NCBI GenBank assembly: GCA_963614215.1
Contig: CAVECB010000023.1
Location: forward strand, 1 to 29,961
Source of the DNA: CAVAWX01 sp963614215
Lineage (GTDB): Bacteria; Actinomycetota; Coriobacteriia; Coriobacteriales; QAMH01
Direction of reading: 5' to 3'
Length of the DNA stretch: 29,961 nucleotides
Part shown: in pieces, positions 14,755 through 23,684 of the stretch
How the letters are laid out: each line of letters starts with the position of its first letter
Position numbering within the stretch: position 1 is the first letter of the stretch
Notes under the pieces: generated by a model
What the model was told of the DNA's origin: nothing
Databases searched by the model: none
Seen by the model: only the letters and a program-made list of their open reading frames with translations
Made by a program: the position numbers and the translations under genes

Positions 14755-17700
14755 TCACGTGCGTTTCTTGCGGCGGGCGAGGAGGAGCCAGACAAGGGAG
14801 GCGGCCACAAGGGCGGCGCCTGCCGCAGTGAAGGCGATGATGCCCGTGCCGCCGGCAAGCGGCAAGGTCCACTTCTTGTAGTTGGCCACGGAATACGCGC
14901 CAGTCTCGGCGTCCTTCTTGAAGGCCGGCGGCAAGTCGTCGCCGCGCGCCGTGATGGAGATGGTGTGCGCAGCGGAATCCGCGTCGAGCATCCACTGACC
15001 GTGCGGCAGCGCATATCCTGAAGGCGCGGCCGTCTCCACCAGCATGTACTGCCCCGTCGCTAAAGTGCCGAAGTCCACGAGCCCGTCGTCGCCACTCGTC
15101 TTCGTAGCCACGGCATTGTCCACATCCCAGCAGCACCCCGCGTCGTTTGAAGCCGTCTTAGAATGGTCGGAAGCCTTCGTGTGCGCGGAATTGCCGCACG
15201 CGTACAGGGCAAATGTCGCCCCCGCCAGCGGCGTCACGTTGTCGGACGCGGTCTTCGTGAAAGAAAAGGGCACATCCTCGACAACGTAGAGGTCTAGCGT
15301 CACGTCGAACTGCATGTCGTTCACGTAGGCGTCCGTTGCGGAGATACCCGTCGCATCGCCGCCCAACAGGGCGCTCGCCGCCTCGCCGGGATAGCCTACC
15401 TCGCCCTTCGCGAAGCTTGGCGCATTTGCCAGCTTGTTCAAGCGCAGGTACAACGTGCCCGTCGCCTCGTCTTCTTGCACGGCATACGTAAGCGTCACCG
15501 ATGCGTTCGTCCAAGTCTCCCGGTGCAGCCCGTCGCTTCGGCCCGCTATCTCCGCATACGACGAAAAAACATACGGCACGTCCACAACGGAAACGGTCGA
15601 CCCGGCCGACAATTCGCCATCGACCGTGGCGGAATAGCTGTTGCCCGCCTTGTCGGAAAACGTGAGCTTGGCACCGTTCACGTGCCAATGTTCGTCATCT
15701 CGTTTCCAGGAAAGCGTCGCATTGCGCCCATAGGGAATCTGCCCGGTAGACGCCGTAGCAACGGTCGAATCCGAGACCGAGAAATCGGGCGTGCTCTCCG
15801 TGTCCGAGACAGTGTCGGCGGCGCCGCCCAAATGCAACGCGCTTGCAAGAGCTGAAGAGCCGGAAGAATCCCAAGCACGCACGGATGCGGCATACGAGGT
15901 CGGGTTGACCGTGACGGTTTTCGAATCGCTGCGATAACGCCCATCGGATGCAAGCAGATAATAGGTGACCTTATACGCACGTCCAAAGGACACACCCGCG
16001 CGCATCGCGGCCTTGCCCGCCCACATGGCCCTCGCATTTGCTCCGTCGTCGCCAGCTCGCAGATCCACGATAATGCCGTCCTCGACATATGAGCCAGAAG
16101 AATCCGTCGCAAGACCGCCGTCGGCGTCTTGCTTCAAGCGTCTAACGTCCGTATAAAGCAGGAGATCATTTGTGGCGGCAAGCGTGCCGGATATGTTCTG
16201 CGCCTTCACCTTGTAGTAAGCAGGGTCGACACTCTTGTCCGGATATCCCGAGCGCTTCGCAGTGGCCCAAGCCTTGGCGTCGTCGGTGCCGACGACGAGG
16301 TCGTCGATGTTCGTGTCGATTGCGGTGAGTTCCACCCCATCGCGATGATCATAGAGCGCCCCGTCGGAAACCTGTACGTCCGAGCCCGCCTCGACCGCTG
16401 CCATGGTGGCAAGGCGCAGGGGGCGCCGCGCGCTTTGTCCGCTGGATACACAAGACAAATAGGCCCAATCGACACCCGGGACGTTTGGCGAGAGCGTGCC
16501 GGCAGAAGCATCTGACACGACGGCCGGCCCTTCCAAGCTGCTCGTTTGCGGATCAGCATCCACGTCGGTAACCGATGTCTTCAAACCGCCGTCCACTTGG
16601 TGAGAAAACGTCGCACCCGAAGTGACAGTTGCAGTGGAGACCATCTCGCGCACCGTGTCGTAGGTATAGAGGCCACCAGCATGGTCGCCGCCCGTACCGC
16701 TCCAAGAGGATTTTTCCGCGCTGCGCACGCCGTCGGCATCCCAGGTGTAGCCGCTGTCCCAAGTGTCGAGCGCGACCGTGGCCGTCGAGGCCAGTGAGTA
16801 GGCCTTCACCATGTTCGCCACCTCAGCACTTCCCCATGCGCTTGCCGTCGCATTGGCAAAGGCGGCTAGCTGCGGATAGCGCCCAGCCGCATAAACCCAC
16901 TTAGAGTTGTCGGAAAATCCCCTGAAACCTGCATCGCCGCTACTGCCATAAGTACCGCTGGCAAGCCCCGTACCCGCTTTGTCCGTGCTGCTAGTAAGGA
17001 CGCCTGTCACCCCTGTGACGCTTTTCGTGTCGCCACTCGCCCACTCGCGCATGGCCGTCATCTGCTTGTCGTAATAGCAATTGGTTACATTCGAATAGGT
17101 TCCAGCAATCCCGGTGAAACCGCCGCAGCAGTCCGTCCCGTTTTTCATGTCCACGTCAAAATTTGCCACCTCGCCAGCAGCGTAACAATCAGTGAAAACG
17201 TCTGCATGGCTTTCGGGAATAATCCCGAATCTCTGTCCACAGTGAAGGGCGCCTTGGTTCTTGGAACCCGACCTTGTCCCCACAAGAACGGTGGAATAGC
17301 AGCGAAGATTAATTGGTGCTCTGCTAACAGGAGACCATCGAAAGCCGGAAAGACAGTTGTACCCCTCCAATTTGCCCATCGCAAAACAATCGGTGCAATC
17401 TATATTAAAGCCAGCAAAAGCAGAGGCTGTGACCCCGCAGTAAAACTCCGCGCTGACAAAGCAGTTTCGCACATCAGCGCAATCGCTTCCGCCACACCCC
17501 ATAAAGCCTGCGGAGTCGCCCCCGACAGTGCAAAACAGCGTGTCCACAACGAAACTGTTATTGATTGCGATAGCGGGAGTGCGCTTCCCAGTATCGGCAT
17601 CTATCGTGCCAGCCGCCCCCTGCAACAAAAACGGGTTCAAGTGGCTGGTGGCGTAGGTGTAGCCGCCGCGAATAAAGCAACGCGAATACGTCGAACTCGC

Positions 17701-20124
17701 AGCGCCACCCCGAAAGAGAAGAGATGTGTAGACGTTCCATCTCGCGTGCGGATCGAAGTTCCAAACCATCTGGTCTACAGCAGACACGTCTTGCGCCACA
17801 AGCTTACAGTCTCCTGCATCCAAAAGAGCTGTCAAATAGTCGCGCGAACTAGAACCTGAAAGGTCTAGAAAAAACACCCGCCGCGCATCTTCGAAAGTCA
17901 AATTTTTCAGCGTGAGGTTGGGCGCAGAGGAGGCTGAGCCCTTCGCGAACGCAAAGGGGGCGGGAACCGACTTTCCGGCTCCGTCCGAGTCTTGCGCAAT
18001 CTGCCAGCACATTCCCAAGTTGTACATAATCTTTCCGTTGCCGTCGAATACAAGACTCTTGCCGGAGACCATGAGTTTGTCCCAATCGCAGTTTGCCCCG
18101 TTCAGATTCAGATTCGAGCCGAGCTTCACCGTGTCCCCCGAGGCAAAATTGGAAAGGGCATAGCGCAGCTGCTCGCCAGAGTAGACTGTCCACGTGGTGC
18201 CGCTTTTTACCGGAATGCGCAAGGCGTTGGTCGTGACGGTGCCCGTCGTCTGCGAGGCCGTGGTCCCGCCCCATTTCCAGTTTCCCTGTGCGGCGCAATC
18301 GGCGTCCGCCTGCCAGGAGAACTTGTTGAAGCCCTTATTCATGAAAGTGGTGTTCACGTAGTCAAGCCACGAGCCAGGAAGAGTCTCCGTATAAGCACCC
18401 ACCGTCATCACAGTGTCGGCATTGCCGCTCGTCGGGGTGTTGTCTTGTATGCACTTGTTCACTACTGTGTCGCGGGTTCCGGCGGCCTGCACCTCGTGCG
18501 CCCCAAGCAGAGAACCAATCGTCTCCGTCACGCCCGAGAAAAAACCGTCCACAAGAGAAATCGCCCCAGAACCATCCATGGTCGAGGCATTTGCTGCTTT
18601 CGCGCCAAGAAGCGAAGACATGCCATCGGAGGCAGAACTTGCCACCGACGTTTCGGCGCCATCTGCGGTGCGCGCCTTGCCCGTCAAGGAGATCTCTCCT
18701 AGCGCCGAACATGCTCCTGCGTTCGCCTCCTGCGCGGAAACGGTCGCTTCAACGTCATCAACCGCCATCCACGTCGTCTCCGAGGTGCCCCAGGAGCCGT
18801 CCGTGGCGAGATTTGCCGTGGCGGTGGAGCTGGCTGCAAGGTCATCTACCTTTGCAATGCCGGCTTCAACAGCGGCTGCAGCGACCTGCGCCGCCTCGGC
18901 CTTGGAGACCTCCACCACGTCGCGCCCGTGAAGGGGGCAATCGACGTTGTCCGGGTCGTGAACATGGGAATAGTCGCCGGGAATGGTCTCCGTCACCGTC
19001 CTCGTAGTGGTGCCGCCCGTGCCATCGCAACTTTCCTGCTCAGCTTCCACCTCGATTTTTTCACGGCACATGCACTCGACAGGGCTGTAATAAGGGCAGC
19101 TATCGTCGTGCGCCCAGGGAAAATTCGCCGCCTCTATGGGGCCTCCGTCTTCCGCGCAATGGCATTCCTGTCCGCAAGACTCGACATAGAGCGCACATCC
19201 CTGCTCGTGTCGCAACGCACCGTCGCCGGCGTCGCAGGTGCAATGCACCTCTTCATCCGCTCCTCCGTCTTCCGACGTCTCTGCAGCTTCCACGGCGGCA
19301 TCCACGCCCGCGACATCCGAAGACGATAGATTCTGAACACCATCCGAAACGGCGGATTCCTGCGCCTCGTCGTGCAGCGGGCAATCTTCGGCATGCTCCT
19401 CGGCGTCGGCGCCCGCCCCGCAGGTGCACTCCTTTGCCTCCTGCACCGTCACCGAGGCGCATGGCGCCGCCCCGAAATAGGACCATCCTGAAAACGACGC
19501 GTTCGCCGTGTAATTGCCGGGGGTCGAGAGATCCACGGTGGACGCATTCCAAGAAACAGGCACGTCGACGATGCGTGCATTGGGTGTGCCGGCCTCGTCG
19601 CAGGCAAACCACGTGGCCTCGCCGCCGCCCATCGTGCCATAGACGCGATAGGCCACCTCTCCCACCGAACTCGTCTCCTTGCCGGAGTCGTCGCGCCCGG
19701 CATAGGTGATGTAGTAGACGACGCGCTCGCCGCTCTCGTAGCGCGTTGCGGCATCCCTGGGGGCGACATAGCCATACCAATAATAGTCGTAGGTCTCGTA
19801 GTCGTCCGAAGTGTCGGCAGCAGGCTGCGCCTGCTCGAATTCGGAGGATTTCTGGGAGTCGGCCAAGGGAACCAACGCACGCAAGGTCGCGGGCAGCTGG
19901 AATTCGTCTAGAGAGATGCCCCTCTCGACCACGACGCTTGCCTGCGGGTCGAGGCGCTCGAAGCGCTGGATGGTGGCCGGCCATTCGACGGCGGCCAGCG
20001 CAGAGGGCAGGATGCCTGCCGCGAGCGCGACGCTCACGATGACGGCGACGACCTTCGCCGCGCGTGTGCGAAAAACACGGGGCGCACGAAACGGGCTGTG
20101 AAATTGCCGGTTTTCGCGGGTCAA
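14755..20124 (-). CDS. Large cell-wall-anchored Cys-rich adhesin (SpaA-type)
   Basis: A 1789-residue surface protein. In order: a basic N terminus and signal peptide (about 22-45); an N-terminal domain (about 46-230); four CxC...H...C modules (C233/C235/H244/C248, C295/C297/H306/C310, C321/C323/H339/C343, and a stretched C351/C353/H387 or H389/C396); an Ala/Ser-rich stretch; a Cys-rich likely beta-helix (about 645-1045) resembling GLUG-type adhesin repeats; Ig-like or unassigned domains; a SpaA/Cna-B-like domain (about 1620-1745, VPFSFTKTASDNVTPLAGATF, GQYMLVETAAPSGY); and a sorting signal LPLAG (1754-1758), hydrophobic helix and RRKKRT tail. LPLAG is a variant of LPxTG. The start is uncertain: TTG 20124 without a ribosome-binding site, or GTG 20076. 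Binding target unknown. GC appears lower around 16900-18400. Confidence 0.85.
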   Translation of the reverse strand: MTRENRQFHSPFRAPRVFRTRAAKVVAVIVSVALAAGILPSALAAVEWPATIQRFERLDPQASVVVERGISLDEFQLPATLRALVPLADSQKSSEFEQAQPAADTSDDYETYDYYWYGYVAPRDAATRYESGERVVYYITYAGRDDSGKETSSVGEVAYRVYGTMGGGEATWFACDEAGTPNARIVDVPVSWNASTVDLSTPGNYTANASFSGWSYFGAAPCASVTVQEAKECTCGAGADAEEHAEDCPLHDEAQESAVSDGVQNLSSSDVAGVDAAVEAAETSEDGGADEEVHCTCDAGDGALRHEQGCALYVESCGQECHCAEDGGPIEAANFPWAHDDSCPYYSPVECMCREKIEVEAEQESCDGTGGTTTRTVTETIPGDYSHVHDPDNVDCPLHGRDVVEVSKAEAAQVAAAAVEAGIAKVDDLAASSTATANLATDGSWGTSETTWMAVDDVEATVSAQEANAGACSALGEISLTGKARTADGAETSVASSASDGMSSLLGAKAANASTMDGSGAISLVDGFFSGVTETIGSLLGAHEVQAAGTRDTVVNKCIQDNTPTSGNADTVMTVGAYTETLPGSWLDYVNTTFMNKGFNKFSWQADADCAAQGNWKWGGTTASQTTGTVTTNALRIPVKSGTTWTVYSGEQLRYALSNFASGDTVKLGSNLNLNGANCDWDKLMVSGKSLVFDGNGKIMYNLGMCWQIAQDSDGAGKSVPAPFAFAKGSASSAPNLTLKNLTFEDARRVFFLDLSGSSSRDYLTALLDAGDCKLVAQDVSAVDQMVWNFDPHARWNVYTSLLFRGGAASSTYSRCFIRGGYTYATSHLNPFLLQGAAGTIDADTGKRTPAIAINNSFVVDTLFCTVGGDSAGFMGCGGSDCADVRNCFVSAEFYCGVTASAFAGFNIDCTDCFAMGKLEGYNCLSGFRWSPVSRAPINLRCYSTVLVGTRSGSKNQGALHCGQRFGIIPESHADVFTDCYAAGEVANFDVDMKNGTDCCGGFTGIAGTYSNVTNCYYDKQMTAMREWASGDTKSVTGVTGVLTSSTDKAGTGLASGTYGSSGDAGFRGFSDNSKWVYAAGRYPQLAAFANATASAWGSAEVANMVKAYSLASTATVALDTWDSGYTWDADGVRSAEKSSWSGTGGDHAGGLYTYDTVREMVSTATVTSGATFSHQVDGGLKTSVTDVDADPQTSSLEGPAVVSDASAGTLSPNVPGVDWAYLSCVSSGQSARRPLRLATMAAVEAGSDVQVSDGALYDHRDGVELTAIDTNIDDLVVGTDDAKAWATAKRSGYPDKSVDPAYYKVKAQNISGTLAATNDLLLYTDVRRLKQDADGGLATDSSGSYVEDGIIVDLRAGDDGANARAMWAGKAAMRAGVSFGRAYKVTYYLLASDGRYRSDSKTVTVNPTSYAASVRAWDSSGSSALASALHLGGAADTVSDTESTPDFSVSDSTVATASTGQIPYGRNATLSWKRDDEHWHVNGAKLTFSDKAGNSYSATVDGELSAGSTVSVVDVPYVFSSYAEIAGRSDGLHRETWTNASVTLTYAVQEDEATGTLYLRLNKLANAPSFAKGEVGYPGEAASALLGGDATGISATDAYVNDMQFDVTLDLYVVEDVPFSFTKTASDNVTPLAGATFALYACGNSAHTKASDHSKTASNDAGCCWDVDNAVATKTSGDDGLVDFGTLATGQYMLVETAAPSGYALPHGQWMLDADSAAHTISITARGDDLPPAFKKDAETGAYSVANYKKWTLPLAGGTGIIAFTAAGAALVAASLVWLLLARRKKRT

Positions 20125-20509
20125 GGGGTTGATTTTATGGGTCGGGGAGTTGAAACGAGATGCGGGGCTTTCGCCCAGCGCGCGCTTTGCGCAAAAGCGG
20201 CCTTTCAGGCGAAAACGACGCCTCGGGCTGCAAGCGTTTTCATCAGGCTGTGAAGGACCCCCCCCCCAGGCATTTTCTTCGCGAACGGCATCTCCGCCAC
20301 CTCGTCTCCCGCTTTCATCTGCAGGCGCTGCGCACCGCGTGCTCGTTCACGCAGCCGGCCGTCGCGGCGCCCGCCAAACCACCTCTCGAATGCGCCCATG
20401 GTAGCAGATTGCCACGTCCCGCCTACTGCGCGCGCCGCGCCGCACGGCGGATTTCACACCATGGCAAGCCGAGGTCCAGCTTTCCCGATTGGGGTCTATG
20501 CGTTTTTGC
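20125..20509. other. 385-bp intergenic region with a C10 tract
   Basis: No supported gene. Upstream of the adhesin (minus strand), a possible -10 TAAAAT (20137-20132) ends 7 nt before the TTG, which would make the mRNA leaderless; no clear -35. A run of ten C (20258-20267) lies about 135 bp upstream of the start. A 7-bp inverted repeat TTTCGCC...GGCGAAA flanks a GCGC TTT GCGC hairpin near 20168-20216. Confidence 0.6.
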
Positions 20510-21418
20510 TCAAGCGGGGAAAACGGCGCTGAGTATGCGGGGGCGGCCGGCAAGGTCGCAAGTCGTCTCCACGCCGGTGAAGCCGGCTGCAGCAAGGCGG
20601 CGCGCGGCCTCGTCGAGGGTCGTTTCGTGCAGCTCGCAGGCAAAAAAGCCGCCCGGGCGCAGCACGCGCGGTGCAAGCTCGACTAGGCGGTTGAAAAACG
20701 AGAGGCCGTCCGGCCCGCCGTCAAGTGCCAGACGCGGCTCGAAGGACGCCACCTCGTCGGGCAGTTCGGCCAGCTCGGATGTAGGGATGTAGGGCGGGTT
20801 GCTGACGAGCACATCGAAGCCCGGCCCCGCATCGATGCCAGCGGCACAATCGGCCTCCACCACCTCGACTAGGTCTGTCAGCCCCAAAAGCTCGACGTTT
20901 GCCCGCGCGCAGGCAAGCGCCGCAGGCGAAACGTCGCAGGTGACGACCTGCATGCCTGCCTCCCGGGCAAGCGAGCAGGCCACGCACCCCGTGCCGCTAC
21001 CCACTTCAAGCGCGCGCAGGCGGGCGCTGCTTTCGCTCGCGCCGGCGGCTTCACCCGCCGCGCCGACAAAGTGCTCCAGCACGACCTCGACGAGCACTTC
21101 CGTTTCCGGGCGCGGGACCAGCACGCCGGGCCGGGCCTTCACCACGATGTGCCGAAACGCCGCCTCGCCCGATATGTACTGCAGCGGCTCGCCCCTGCCC
21201 CGCCGCTTCAAGGCCTCACGCAGCCGAGCGCGTTCCTCCTCGGAAAGCGGCTGGTCGAAATGGGTGTACAGCTCGATGCGCCCCAGCCCCGTCACGTGCG
21301 AGACCAGCCACTGGGCCGACAGGCGCGGGTTTTCGTCGTCGTGCGCGCGCAAATACTCCTCGCACCAATCGAGGACGCGCTTCACCGTCCATGTGCCGCT
21401 ATCCGATGCCACGCGCAC
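20510..21418 (-). CDS. prmC: Release factor glutamine methyltransferase PrmC
   Basis: Methylates the glutamine of the GGQ motif of release factors RF1/RF2 using S-adenosylmethionine. The 302-residue protein has an N-terminal helical domain (about 10-90, with GEPLQYISGEAAFR), the SAM-binding motif LEVGSGTGC (137-145) and the NPPY catalytic motif (SNPPYIP, 207-210). The start is GTG 21418, with AAGGG 5 nt upstream; a second in-frame GTG (21412) is possible. It follows prfA by 127 bp on the same strand; prfA-prmC pairing is common and functional, since PrmC modifies the RF1 encoded next door. Confidence 0.97.
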   Translation of the reverse strand: MRVASDSGTWTVKRVLDWCEEYLRAHDDENPRLSAQWLVSHVTGLGRIELYTHFDQPLSEEERARLREALKRRGRGEPLQYISGEAAFRHIVVKARPGVLVPRPETEVLVEVVLEHFVGAAGEAAGASESSARLRALEVGSGTGCVACSLAREAGMQVVTCDVSPAALACARANVELLGLTDLVEVVEADCAAGIDAGPGFDVLVSNPPYIPTSELAELPDEVASFEPRLALDGGPDGLSFFNRLVELAPRVLRPGGFFACELHETTLDEAARRLAAAGFTGVETTCDLAGRPRILSAVFPA

Positions 21419-21545
21419 CGCATCCCTTCATCGTGAAATATGTCCGCACACGTTCCTGCAGATACGCCCCGCAGATACGGCATGCAGGTTGCGCCAGCAC
21501 ATCCGCCGCCTCAGGCACCCGCCCCAAATCGCAGGCAGTGCGCCG

Positions 21546-22631
21546 CTACTTCGCGCCCTCGGCTGCCGTAGCCTCCTCCAGACGCGCCGCACGGTCGGCC
21601 GCCGCAAGATTCTCGATCACGTCGCCCAGCCCCTCGCCTTCCAGCACCGTCGCGTAGCTGCCGTTATAGCCGATGCGATGGTCGGTCACGCGGTCTTGCG
21701 GCCCGTTGTAGGTGCGGATCTTCTCGCTGCGGTCCCCGTGCCCGATCTGGCTGCGACGCTCGCCGGCCATCTCCTCTTGCTGCTCGCGCAGCATCTTGTC
21801 GTAGAGCCGCGCGCGCAAAACCTGCAGCGCCGCCTCGCGGTTTTGGATCTGCGACTTCTGGTCTTGCGACTGCACCACAAGGCCGGTGGGCAGGTGGGTG
21901 ATGCGCACGGCCGAATCCGTCGTGTTCACGCACTGGCCACCCGGACCGCCCGCGCGGTAAACGTCGATGCGCAGGTCCTCGGGCTTGATGTCCACCTCGA
22001 CCTCGTCGGCCTCGGGCAGCACGGCCACCGTCGCCGTGGAAGTGTGGATGCGCCCCTGGCTTTCGGTCTTGGGCACGCGCTGCACACGGTGCACGCCGCT
22101 CTCGAACTTCATCGAGCTATACACCTTGTCGCCCAGCACTTTGAACTGGATTTCCTTGTAGCCGCCCTGATCAGACGGCGAGGCATCGATGGTCTCGACC
22201 TTCCACTTACGCCCCTCGGCGTAGCGCGTGTACATCTTGAACAGGTCGCCCGCAAAAATGGCGGCCTCGTCGCCGCCGGCGCCCGCGCGAATCTCGACGA
22301 TGATGTCTTTGTCGTCGTTGGGGTCCTTCGGCAGCAGCATGACCTTGATCTCGTCTTCGAGCGCGGGGATGCGCTCTTCCAGCGAGGCGATCTCTTCTGC
22401 GGCCAGCTCCTTTAGCTCGGGGTCGCTTTCGGCCTTCAACTCCTCTTTCGCGCTGGCCAGCTGGTCGCAGTAGCTGACGTAGCTGCGCGCCGCCTCGACG
22501 ATCTCGCTTTGCGCGGAGTGCTCCTTGGCCAGGCGCGTGTACTCCTTTTGGTCGGCGACGACGGCCGGATCTGCCAGCTTGGCCTCGAGCGTCTTGTAGG
22601 CATCGATGATTTTTTTGAGCTTGTCGTACAT
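21546..22631 (-). CDS. prfA: Peptide chain release factor 1
   Basis: RF1 recognises UAA/UAG and triggers peptidyl-tRNA hydrolysis. The 361-residue product is the family's usual length. It has the RF1-type codon-recognition tripeptide P-K-T (187-189, in HRVQRVPKTESQGRIHTS), the catalytic GGQ (231-233, in GGPGGQCVNTTDSAVRITH) and the C-terminal RTYNGPQDRVTDHRIG. ATG 22631 is the start; the ribosome-binding site is weak (AGAGGA far upstream), so coupling to the preceding glycosyltransferase, 21 bp away, is plausible. Confidence 0.98.
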   Translation of the reverse strand: MYDKLKKIIDAYKTLEAKLADPAVVADQKEYTRLAKEHSAQSEIVEAARSYVSYCDQLASAKEELKAESDPELKELAAEEIASLEERIPALEDEIKVMLLPKDPNDDKDIIVEIRAGAGGDEAAIFAGDLFKMYTRYAEGRKWKVETIDASPSDQGGYKEIQFKVLGDKVYSSMKFESGVHRVQRVPKTESQGRIHTSTATVAVLPEADEVEVDIKPEDLRIDVYRAGGPGGQCVNTTDSAVRITHLPTGLVVQSQDQKSQIQNREAALQVLRARLYDKMLREQQEEMAGERRSQIGHGDRSEKIRTYNGPQDRVTDHRIGYNGSYATVLEGEGLGDVIENLAAADRAARLEEATAAEGAK

Positions 22632-22652
22632 GGGGTCTGTCGCTTCTTTCCT

Positions 22653-23681
22653 CTAGTTGAACTTGAAGAGCTTTTGCGCGACATGATACCCGCAACGCAG
22701 CACCTCGTCTCCCGCTTTACCCGGAAGATGGCACACGCGCCCAAACGGCGAGTGCAGCACGTGCTCGTAGTCGCGCTCGTCGTGAGCCTTCAGGTACGCC
22801 CAGATACCGTCGCGCAGCTCGCGTTTATCCTCGCGCTCGCTCATCATGGAAAAGACCGTGCAGATGAGCATCATCATGCCGAGGTAGTTGTACATGTAGG
22901 CGCGCAGCTTCAGGCTGGGCACCTCTTCGTGCAGGTGATACGCGTCGATCATGGCACGGGTGACGCGCAGCTGCTGGTCGATGCGGCCGATCATGACCGA
23001 CTCGTTGACGCTTTGGTCCTCGCGCCCGATGTAGTAGCGGTAGAGGTCGGCGTCCAGGTAGTAGATGCGGCGCACGGCCGGCAGGGGCACGTAGACGAAG
23101 ATGTTGTCCACGTAGAAGGTGTGGTGCGGCAGGTCGAGACCGCAATCGCGCAGCATCTGCGTGCGGTAGACGACGCTGTGCATGAGGATGTAGCGCGAGA
23201 GCTTCCAGTGCCCGGCCTCCTCCCAACGAAACACGCGGCCCGTGGGCAGAATCGCGCGGTAGTCCATGGTCTCGGACGTGCCGTCGGCCACGTGCTCGTA
23301 GACGTAGTTGGCCAAGACGAGGTCGAGCGCGTCGCCGTCCGCATGGGCGCGCAGCACTTCGAGCAGGCGGCGGTTGGCGTCGTCGTCGAGCCAGTCGTCG
23401 CTGTCCACGACCTTGAAGTAGAGGCCGCGCGCAAGCTCCAGGCCTTTCATGACGGCCGCGCCGTGCCCGCCATTTTCCTGGTGGACGGCGCGCACCACGC
23501 CCGGATGCCGCCGCTCCCACTCCTGCGCCTTTGCGAGCGTGTCGTCTTTTGCCGAGCCGTCGTCGACGACGATGACCTCGATGTCGTCGGCGCCGCAGGC
23601 CAGCACCGACTCGATGCAACGGTCCATATACTCTGCGCTGTTGTAGCAGGGTATGGCGTAGGTGATGAGTTTTTCCGCCAT
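22653..23681 (-). CDS. Family 2 glycosyltransferase
   Basis: A 342-residue cytoplasmic enzyme with a GT-A fold. Signatures: ITYAIPCYNSAEYMDRCIESVL at the N terminus, VVDDGS (38-43, nucleotide binding) and VDSDDWLDDD with the DXD-like metal site (93-97). It should transfer a sugar from an NDP-sugar to an unknown acceptor, such as a cell-surface glycan. No TM segment is obvious. ATG 23681 is 3 bp after the pta stop, with GAAGGG 7 nt upstream inside the end of pta, so it is co-translated with pta. Its substrate cannot be inferred from its housekeeping neighbours. Confidence 0.92.
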   Translation of the reverse strand: MAEKLITYAIPCYNSAEYMDRCIESVLACGADDIEVIVVDDGSAKDDTLAKAQEWERRHPGVVRAVHQENGGHGAAVMKGLELARGLYFKVVDSDDWLDDDANRRLLEVLRAHADGDALDLVLANYVYEHVADGTSETMDYRAILPTGRVFRWEEAGHWKLSRYILMHSVVYRTQMLRDCGLDLPHHTFYVDNIFVYVPLPAVRRIYYLDADLYRYYIGREDQSVNESVMIGRIDQQLRVTRAMIDAYHLHEEVPSLKLRAYMYNYLGMMMLICTVFSMMSEREDKRELRDGIWAYLKAHDERDYEHVLHSPFGRVCHLPGKAGDEVLRCGYHVAQKLFKFN

Positions 23682-23684
23682 GCC

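Noticed and set aside
20205..20399. 64-residue minus-strand frame across the C10 tract
   Set aside because: No ribosome-binding site, no recognisable domain, and a composition of spacer DNA. Kept only as context for the homopolymer.
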